From Chlamydomonas sphaeroides (lineage: Eukaryota; Chlorophyta; Chlorophyceae; Chlamydomonadales; Chlamydomonadaceae), in assembly GCA_001662425.1 (NCBI GenBank), contig BDDC01000009.1, positions 135,325 through 199,324 of the forward strand: a stretch of DNA of 64,000 bases. Direction: 5' to 3'. The notes beneath the pieces were generated by a model. That model had not been told where the DNA came from, did no database searches, and was given only the letters and a program-made list of their open reading frames with translations. This document shows positions 55,693 to 64,000 of the stretch, piece after piece (the first letter of the stretch is position 1; every line of letters begins with the position of its first letter). The position numbers and the translations under genes were made by a program.

Positions 55693-55705
55693 TCACTCCC
55701 CGTCC
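55598..55705. repeat. C/T-rich (polypyrimidine) tract
   Basis: About 108 bases with almost only C, T and scattered A on the + strand (CCCGCCCC, CCATCC, CACTCC runs). It overlaps the last codons of the USP-like gene and its 3' flank. It could form non-B DNA or simply be expansion-prone. Confidence 0.7.
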
Positions 55706-58651
55706 GCCTCCGCCACCAGCATACCCTGCCCCGGCACCATGACCCGCTCGGGGTAGATGATGACGGGGCACGGCGCCGCGCGTATGAGCTGCAGCAGCGT
55801 GGGCGACAGCGAGCGCGTCAGGCCGGGCGCCAGCTGCAGCGCCAGCAGCTGGGCGCCGGTGTCGCGCGCCGCGGCGCACAGCGCGTTCTGCCACTCGCCC
55901 TGCACCAGCGACTTGGCCGGCGTATGGAAGTCGTTGGCTGCGGGCCCAAGGGTTCGGGGTGCGCATGCGCGTGGTAAGGCCGTGCCGACTGCTGGAGCTA
56001 GCGGGGCGTTGGCGTGCCAGAGCGGGGAAGTACACGCCGCGGCTCGGCCGCTGCAGGCTGCAAAACGCCCCGATGCGGCACTGTTTCTCACCGGAGGCGA
56101 TGCTCTCAAAGTTGGACAGCAACGTCTTGAGCGCCACCGCCTGAATGCTGGAGGGGTCGTAGCCCTGGTTGCCTGGGGCCAGGCCGGGCGGCAGCACCTG
56201 CGGGCGCAGCAGCCGGTGGGCGGGGAGGGCATTTGACCACCTGAGAGGTTGGAGCGGGCTGTAAGACAAGGGACAGCAGGCATGGCGGTCAGCAGCAGAG
56301 GCGCGCCGCCGTGTCACCCCCTCGCGCGGTCCTGGTCATGCCACTCGCCGCACCTGCGCCAGCGTGAGCGTGTCCTGCCGCATGGAGGGCTCCAGCATGA
56401 GCCTGACGCGGCGGGGGATGGGGTTGCAGGAGGACTCAGTGAGCGATGCAGGGAGGTGCCGCCGGGGTGAAGGCAGGGGGGAAGGCAGGGGTGGCAGGGA
56501 GGCGGAAACCCGAGTGATGAAAGGCGCCGCCAAGGTGCCGTGCCAGGCTGCGGGACTGCGGCGGCGTGGGGCCCTGGGGTCCCGTCCCGCCGTACCTGGA
56601 CAGGTGGTGCATCATGGGCCTGCTGTGGCGCTCCACCACGGCCATGGCCGCCAGCCGGCCCGACGTGGCGCCGCCCACACCGCCCACCGCGGGCCGGGCG
56701 GGCGCGCCCTTGGCCATGGGGCCCTCCGTGTTGCCGCGCTGCACGGCGAGCGCGACGGGGCGGGCACCGTGGGGCAGGGGCAAAGTTAGCGTCGGGGCCG
56801 GGGGCCCGGGGTCGGGGCGTACGGGTGGCCAGGTCCGCGGATGCGGGCTCAGCCGCCGCTTAAGTGCTCTTGAAGCGCAATCCCCGCACGTCCCGGTTGC
56901 CGCACGTGGTCTGCGCGTTCCGCACGCGTGAGCGGTAGCACTGCTGCACGCTGGTACCCGTGCTGTGCTGCCGCACTGTGCTGTGCGTGCGTCGCACCTT
57001 GAGGTACGTCCGCGTGTTAGCGGTCACCAGGATGACGGGCAGCGCGATGGTGCGCAGCAGCGACAGAGCCACCGACGACAGCAGCACGTCCGCCGCCGAC
57101 TCCTCGCTACCGCCCGCCATCAGCACGTTGCCGCCGCCGCCCGCGCCCTTGCCTGCCGGCGTGCCCGGCACCGCGCCCGCCTTGGCGCCGGGGCCGCCCT
57201 TGCCGGCGGCGGTGCTCGGCGGCGCGCCGGGCCGGGCGGTGGTGGTGGCCACCGAGGTGATGGACTGACTGCCCACCACCAGTACTCCGCAGCGGTTGGC
57301 GGCCGCAACGTCCTGCACGCACTCCAGCAGCCCGCGGCCCTCCTGGTCCTGCAGGCACAGCAGTCAGCGCGCAGCGCGAAGGCAAGGCGAGGGTTGCGGA
57401 GGCGCCCGGGTCACGGTTTACAGCGCGGCCAGCTCCCATGCACGCCTGCGGTCCCACGCCGGTTGCGTCCGCCGCCCGTCCTTCCATAAGAACAGACCAT
57501 GCGCCAGCCCAGCCTTGCCGCAGCGCCCCGCGCACCACGACGTGCGTTGTCACGTCGGACACGTGGCGGAAGGCCTTCATCATGCGCTCCAGCAGCGCCT
57601 GGCCCTCGCCCCGCGCCACCTCGCTGGGCACCACCGTAAGCAGGTGCACCTTGTCGCCGCGCTCGCGCCGCAGCAGGCCCGCGGCCACGTTGCTGGCGGT
57701 CAGCGACACGCCGTTGTCCTGGGTGCAGGCGAGGGAGGGGAGGGAGAGGGAGGGGCCAGGAAGGGAGGGGTGTGCGGTGTATGGATGGTTAGCGCGCTGG
57801 CTCAAGCCCGCCCCCGAGGCTCAGGGAGGCAGGGAGGCGAACGTATTGGCAAGAGGAAGTGTCGGAGGGAGGGAAGGGGAGCAGCAAGTCCGCAAGGTGG
57901 GAGGCAAGGATGCGGGCGAGCGCGCTGCCTGCCGGCCACCGCGCCGGGTCGCCGCTGCACAGGTGGGATCGCAGCCTGCTGGACCTGCCTGGCCCCCGCG
58001 GGCCCACCTGCACCAGCACCAGGTACGTCTGCCCGGGCTTCTGCTGCCGCGCGAAGGACGGCATCTTGGCCGCCAGCCGCTGCGTGGCGGTCTTGAGGTC
58101 GCCGTCGCTCTTGGACAGCAGCTCCACCAGCGCCTCGCCGTCCTGGCAGCGGGCGCAGGCAGGGGCGTCAGGGTGGCAGGGTGCGTGGCTGGCCTCTCCC
58201 CGCTCGCCCATCCTTGCCGCTGGCCCCGGCCATACACGCCCCACCCCTCTTGGTTGCCCTTCGCGCCGCGCCCCCTGACAAACGCGGCCCGGACCCAGAC
58301 CCTTCGCCGCTGCCTCACCTGCGGTCCGCGCACCAGCACGGGCGCGCGGTGCGCTCGCAGCGCCACCACCTTTATCATGTGGTGCATGGACAGGTCGGTC
58401 ATGCTCATGTGCAGTCGCAGCATCATGGTGTCGTAGCCGTGGTGCGCGGCATGGGCCAGGTGCAGCTCGCTGGGGCAGCCGGGCAGCGCAAAGGGCGCCA
58501 TGCCGCCGCCGGGCGCCGCGGCGGCGGCGGCGGCGGCCGCCGCCGCGGCGGCGCGCGCCGCGGTGTCGGCGAGGGACGCGCCGGGCGACGGCGCCGGTGC
58601 GGAGGCGGCGTGGGCGAGGGAGGGAAGGCCGGCGGCGGCGGCGAGAGAGTT

Positions 58652-58682
<31 letters not shown>

Positions 58683-61600
58683 TGGGGCGTGCCGGGGGCG
58701 GTGGGGTCGTGCAGGGCGCGCGCCTCCATGCAGGGCATGAGCTTGGGCCGCAGCACGGTGGGCCCAGTCAGCAGCTTGTGCAGCACCTCGAAGCGGAACG
58801 TGTAGCTGCAGGCGAGACATGGGCGGGAGTTCAACGGGGCTCAGGTTAAGCAAGGGGGCACGGGTATGTTGGCATGACCGCGAGTGCATCCAAGCAGCGG
58901 GCTGAGCCATGGCAAGGCGCGCAGCGCGGGTTAAAAGGCGGCGGCGGGATGGAATGTCGCGAAGCGTAGGCGTAGGCGGGGCGCGCGCCTGGTGCTCACC
59001 GGCCCATGCCGACGGACGTCAGCGTGGCGCGGCCCGCTGCGATCGCCTCCAGTTCGCCCTGCGGTTAATCACGCAGCAGCGGCACAGCGGTTCAGACAAG
59101 CCGGACCTCGTACCCCGCCCCGCCCCCGCCCCACGCAAAGCCCCGCTTGCCGCAGCACCCGGGCGCTCACCCTGGCGCGCCGGGCTCATGCGCCACCTCT
59201 CCCACGCCCATGCTCCCCTTTCCTCTCCGCTGCTTGAAGCCCAGCAACCCCCCCCATTGTCTCGCCTGCATGTGCGCGCTGTTGAGCTCCGACGTGAGCA
59301 GCTCCACCACCGGCAGCTGTGCCTTGGTGCCGCCCCCGTAGCGGTCCATGCGCACCGCCCCGTCCAGCTTGCCCACAACCATGCCCGCCACTTTGGGCTT
59401 GCGGCACAGCAGCACGCTGCGAGAGGACCGGGGCGGCAGGGGGCAGGGGGCAGCGGACCGGGCAAGGTAGGTGGTGGTGGTGGCGGGTGGATGGACGAGA
59501 TCCAGCGGGCAGGACGCGCAGGGACAGCGCAGCCGTTGTCATGTGGTGTTCGGGGGTCTGCTGGTGAAGGGGGGGCCTTGCCGCTGCGGCTGCTCACCTG
59601 CCGTGCTGCGCTATGAGGTCGCGGTGCTTGACGTAGGTGGACCAGGCCTGGGGGCGGGGGCGGCAGGGGGCTGAAGTCAAAAGGAGGACTGCGCGCAGCC
59701 CGAATTGGCAGGGCTCCACATCTCGCCACGGCCTGCCTGAGCGGGTAAGGCAGGACTGCAGCCCTCACACGGCCGAGGCCATGCGCCGGTACAAGGCCCC
59801 TGCTTCGCCCTCCCTCTCGGCCACACCCTGCACTACCACCAGATTCCCGCGCACCTGCCCCTGTGCCCCAGCGCCTCATCCCTCCCCGCCCCTCCCCCGC
59901 GCACCTCGATGGCCAGGCTGTACTTCATGTGCGGCACGTTCCACATGTGGCTCACGTGCGCCAGCATGCGCAGGTCCAGCGCGCCGTCGTCCAGCAGCAG
60001 CGACAGGTCGTGGCAGGAGCGGCTCACAAACCACCTGGCAGGCGCCGGAAAGGCAGGGGAGGGGCAGGGGAGGGGAGNNNNNNNNNNNNNNNNNNNNNNN
60101 NNNNNNNNNNNNNNNNNNNNNNNNNNNNNNNNNNNNNNNNNNNNNNNNNNNNNNNNNNNNNNNNNNNNNNNNNNNNNNNNNNNNNNNNNNNNNNNNNNNN
60201 NNNNNNNNNNNNNNNNNNNNNNNNNNNNNNNNNNNNNNNNNNNNNNNNNNNNNNNNNNNNNNNNNNNNNNNNNNNNNNNNNNNNNNNNNNNNNNNNNNNN
60301 NNNNNNNNNNNNNNNNNNNNNNNNNNNNNNNNNNNNNNNNNNNNNNNNNNNNNNNNNNNNNNNNNNNNNNNNNNNNNNNNNNNNNNNNNNNNNNNNNNNN
60401 NNNNNNNNNNNNNNNNNNNNNNNNNNNNNNNNNNNNNNNNNNNNNNNNNNNNNNNNNNNNNNNNNNNNNNNNGACGGTGGGGCACACATAGCACAGCGCT
60501 GCTCCCTCCCATCGTGTTGGTTCGCCCCCTCGCGTTGCTGGGCGCGGCGCCGCCCGCCGGCTGCCCCTGCGCTGGCCTCACTCGGTCTTGCGGCGCTTGA
60601 GCTCCGACATGATGCTGTACGGCACCCGCTGCAGCTCGCCGCAGTCGTTCACCATGAGCGCGTAGCCGGGCCACAGCAGCTAAGGGAAAGGGGAGGGGTG
60701 TAGGACGAGGGCAAGAGAGGGGCACGTGCCTGGTGTTAGTGCTCACGATGCGAGGGCGCCGTGGCACTTGCCAGGGTGGCGCCGCCTACCCCGTCTCGAG
60801 TCCCTCTTTCCCTAGCCCCCCGCCCAGCCCCGGCCCCTGCGGCCGCCATCGTACTTTGCATCGATGCTATCAATTCATCAACAATCCAATTTGATAGACA
60901 CTATAGGCGTAGATGTGATGGCTGCAGCCCCACCTGCAGCATGGCCATGCCGGACCCGGGCGCGTACGACGGCTGGTCGGGCGCGGCCACGTACGAGTTG
61001 GATTCCACGTCGTACTTCATGAGCGGCTGCTGCTTCTGGACCACCAGGAACAGGTTCTGGCGGAGTCGCCTGGGGGAAGCAAAGGGCAAGGAGCAGGAGC
61101 GGCGGTAATGGAGGCGAAGGGGAGGCGGTCAGCGCTAAAATGACACGGTCCGTGCCTTTGAGCGGGTGAGCGGGTGTGCGCGTACTGCAACTCAGCCAGG
61201 CATGCAGCGGGGCAGCAGAAGGGGGCAGGCCGCAGGGAGAGCGCTGGGCCCGGTTGGTCGGTCCCTGCGAATGCACCCACGCACGCACGGCCGCACCTGT
61301 ACACGCTGTACTGCAGCAGATCGGCGGCAATGGACTCCAGTTGCCGCTCCGCGACGTGCAGGATAATGGGCAGCTTCTCCATCGCCTGGGAGGGGAGCAA
61401 TAGGGGATGCACCGCACCGATGGAGCAGTGAGCTAATTCTAATTCGCCGGGCGTCAAGCCGGGCCCAACGCTGCCCAATGCGGAGAGGGGAGTGCAGCGT
61501 TGGCGTGCGCGCGAGTCAACAGGGGCTGTGCGGACGGCGCCAGCGCAGGCATCCGTGCAGCTCCCTCCCCCTTCCCTCCTTCCCTCCCTCCCTCCCTGCC

Positions 61601-64000
61601 GCAAGCTGTCGCCATAGCCTAGCGGGCTTGAGCCAGCGCGCTCACCATCCCAACACCGCACACCCCGCCCTCCCTGCCGCAAGCCCCCAGCACAGCCCCC
61701 CTCGCACCTGCGGCCCCGCCGCCTCCGTCACCGCGTTGACCAGCTGCTGCAGCACGCGCACCCCAACCGGCATGCCCACCAGCCGCTCGGGCTCCTTGCC
61801 GGAGGCGGCCGAGGCGGCGGGCGGCGGCGGCGCGGCCTTGGACTTTGCAGCCAACGGGTGCGGCGCCGGCTCCGTGGGCGGGTTGACCTGCGCCGGGGAC
61901 AAGGGGCAAAATGAGTCGGGGCCAGGGGCATAGGGCATTGCACGACCCCCACGTTCTCCCTGCATCCGGGAAGGAAACCCTTACAGCCCCAGCCAGCCGC
62001 GGCCCACCTTTTCCGGCGCCAGGTCGGCGGCCAACTCCCAGGGGTCGGTGGTCCACAGGTCGAACTTATTGCCGCTGGGCCCCACCACGGGCTCGTCCGT
62101 GAAGCACACGAACTGGAAGGCCACGGCGCCCGCCTTGAGGCAGCGCACCGTGTCGGCCCGATTCACGATGTACTCGTCCGAGGCTGCGGGCCGGGCGGGG
62201 CAGCGACAGGGCAGAGGTTCAGCACCATAGGGACGCCGGCCTTGCCCACCTACTGCTCCCCTCCTCAATGACCAGCCGCAACCTCAACGAATCCCGCCCA
62301 TGCCCCCGGGACTCAGACACCCGCTCACTCGGCCAGGAGTCCATCGCCGCATCCTCCACCGGCTGCGCCGCCAGCCACCATCGCTGGTCGGGCCAGGAGC
62401 TGTTGGCCAGGTCCAGCAGTCGCCGGAACTCGCGAGCCGTATCCACCAGGCTGCCCTTGATGTCATCAGAGGCCAGCTGGAAGCGCGCCAGGGCCGCGTC
62501 AACGGTCTCGCCGTCCTGGATCAGCACCAGCATCGGCGCGGCGCCGCTGGCAGATGTGTCGGCGGAGGGCGCGATGCCGGCGGTGGAGGTGCCGGCGAGG
62601 CGCGGTGTGGGGCCGTTGGCGGCGCCGTTGGGGACTGTGGGGCCGAGCGAGGGCGGCGCGCCGAAGCCAGCGAGCGGCGAGGGGCCGTGCGCGGGGGCCG
62701 GCGGCAGCGGGCGGCGGCCCGTGGGCGAGGCCTCCACGGGAGCCGGGAAGAAGTTGCGGGAGTTGCCGGCCTGCGGGTGGCACGTGGAGCAGACCGCCAA
62801 GCAGCATCACATGGCCGGGTCCAGGCCAAGCGATGGCACCGCGCGCATACAAACCGGGGCACAGAACAACACCGGCGACTCAGCTCCATCAAGCGGCCCA
62901 GGCCAACCACCAACTGCACGGGCTCAATCCCAAACCAGCACGCACGCACAGAAGCTCGGCACGGCATGGCGCACCTGCGGCGTCGGGCTGGCTGGCACCG
63001 CTCCCAGCCCGGGCCGGTTGCCGCCCCCCACTCCCGCCATGCCCAGGTTGCTGCGCGAGGTGGGGCCCGACATTGGGCTGGAGGGCGTGCCGTGCGAACC
63101 AGGCGACGAGTGCGGCCCCTCCAGCAGCACCCCGTGGCCGTGGCCGTGGCCGTGGTGGTGAAAGTGCGTGTTGGCGTGGGCGCCGGGGCCGGCATGGAGG
63201 GCGTCGTGGTTGTCGAAGGAGGGGCCCGAGGAGGCCAGCGGCGAGGAGGGCGAGGCGGACACGTCGCCCTGCGCGCCCAGCGGCGGCAGGGAGGGCGCAC
63301 TGCCGCGCGGGCCGCCGGGCGAGATGGCGGGCAGCGCGCCGTCGCCCGTGACAAAGGTCTGGCGCACTGCAAGCGCGGGGGAGGAAGCGGCAGGGAGTGA
63401 ATCGGGGAGGGAGCGGGTCAAGGGAGACGCAGCGCCTGATGGAGGCTTGTGGCATACGAACGGCGTGTTTGTGAACCCAGCAGCCCCAGAAGCCGCATGG
63501 CAGGGCTTCGGGGCGCCGCCACTCACCCACGAGCGTGTTGCTCTGCGCCAGTGGCCGCGGCCCGCCCGGCGGCCCGCCGCGCGGCTGCAGCCCAGGCGCG
63601 CCCGGTGGCGGCACCGGCCCCGTCGGCGAGGTCGCGACGCCGCTCAGCGACGGCCGCCGCTGCAGCAACGCGTTGTTACTGCTGCCAGCCCCACTGACGC
63701 CCGTCGGCGTGCTGGGCGCCGTCGACAGGATCCCGCCGTTCGCGTTGCCGCCGGCGCTGGACCGCGCGCCCGGCAGCGGCACGTTGCCGCCGCCGCTCAT
63801 CCGATGGATCGGCAGCGGCGCCTGGCCGGACAGGCTCGGCGTGCGCAGCGGCGATAGGGTGGGCACCAGCGGGCTGGCGGTCATGGGTCCGCCGCCGGGC
63901 CCCGAGCTGAAGACCGCAATGTCGGCGCCGCCGGAGCCACCCTTGCGCCCGCCAAGTGGGTTGCGCACGGGCGACCCCAGCGACGGCGCGCTGCCGCCGG
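55693..64000 (-). CDS. Large protein with a universal-stress-protein-like region, 5' end outside window
   Basis: Minus-strand exons: 64000-63537 (partial), 63366-62975, 62770-62329, 62183-62008, 61887-61708, 61385-61297, 61069-60934, 60679-60582, at least one in the N gap, 60034-59905, 59647-59598, 59416-59266, 59058-59000, 58805-58319, 58142-58008, 57718-57536, 57348-56998, 56738-56596, 56402-56354, 56197-56092 and 55937-55693. That is at least 1,355 residues. The N-terminal part is Ser/Pro/Gly-rich and disordered, with a His/Gly run (HFHHHGHGHGHG). The middle has MLVLIQDGETVDAALARFQL, VNRADTVRCLKAGAVAFQFV, HVAERQLESIAADLLQYSVY and a polyalanine stretch. The C-terminal part (GDKVHLLTVVPSEVARGEGQ, LLERMMKAFRHVSDVTTHVV, CGVLVVGSQSI, PVILVT, LLALQLAPGLTRSLS, APCPVIIYPER) resembles repeated USP-like alpha/beta units. 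The function is unknown. The 57536 donor is the least certain junction. Confidence 0.75.
60078..60472. other. Assembly gap (395 N)
   Basis: A run of N inside the USP-like gene. By phase, the exon ending at 60582 leaves two bases over and the exon starting at 60034 needs two, so the gap may hold zero or more phase-neutral exons. Protein sequence is probably missing here. Confidence 0.99.

Overview
The window is nuclear DNA of a flagellated green alga (Chlorophyta, most likely a Chlamydomonas-like or volvocine alga). The evidence is high GC with strongly GC-ending codons, many short spliced genes, donors mostly of the GTGAG or GTGCG type, the TGTAA poly(A) signal of green algae downstream of several stops, a plastid/cyanobacterial DUF3067 protein, and a thioredoxin-type protein closely resembling a flagellar outer-arm dynein light chain. 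There is one run of N (60078-60472). No prokaryotic operon, phage, plasmid or CRISPR is present. Exon coordinates were derived by hand: reading-frame phase, splice-site dinucleotides and family resemblance had to agree.

Layout. 1-5595 (+): 3' part of a SET-domain protein whose N-terminal half is built of a repeated module. 7079-7327 (+): an 82-residue protein made of one half-module of the same type. 9716-11326 (+): DUF3067 protein. 12512-16924 (+): 1,207-residue membrane protein of unknown family. 17829-18765 (-): acidic protein rich in Thr-Pro sites. 18838-21874 (+): Ser-rich protein with an unresolved 5' end. 23471-25153 (-): steroid 5-alpha-reductase family. 25489-27695 (+): MTH1-like Nudix hydrolase. 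28716-31314 (+): L-aspartate oxidase. 32715-35268 (-): RCC1-repeat protein. 36055-38444 (+): Golgi-type glycosyltransferase-like protein. 39170-39687 (-): a probable gene remnant. 40463-43544 (+): PP2C phosphatase. 44839-47433 (-): ribosome-biogenesis factor NIP7. 47722-49176 (+): dynein-light-chain-type thioredoxin. 49975-51676 (+): unknown protein. 52617-54741 (-): ribosomal protein L12 (uL11). 55693 to beyond 64000 (-): a large protein of more than 20 exons with a universal-stress-protein-like region.

The genes are mostly unrelated housekeeping, plastid and flagellar genes, as is usual in algal chromosomes; no pathway cluster is visible. NIP7 and RPL12 both serve the 60S subunit but are about 5 kb apart with separate promoters. 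Several neighbours are divergent with short shared spacers (18766-18837, 25154-25488, 35269-36054, 47434-47721). A dispersed repeat of about 205 bp occurs as two near-complete copies and one fragment; one copy lies inside an intron of the Nudix gene. The most unusual items are the modular SET protein with its orphan module gene, the repeat family, and several introns that appear to use GC donors.
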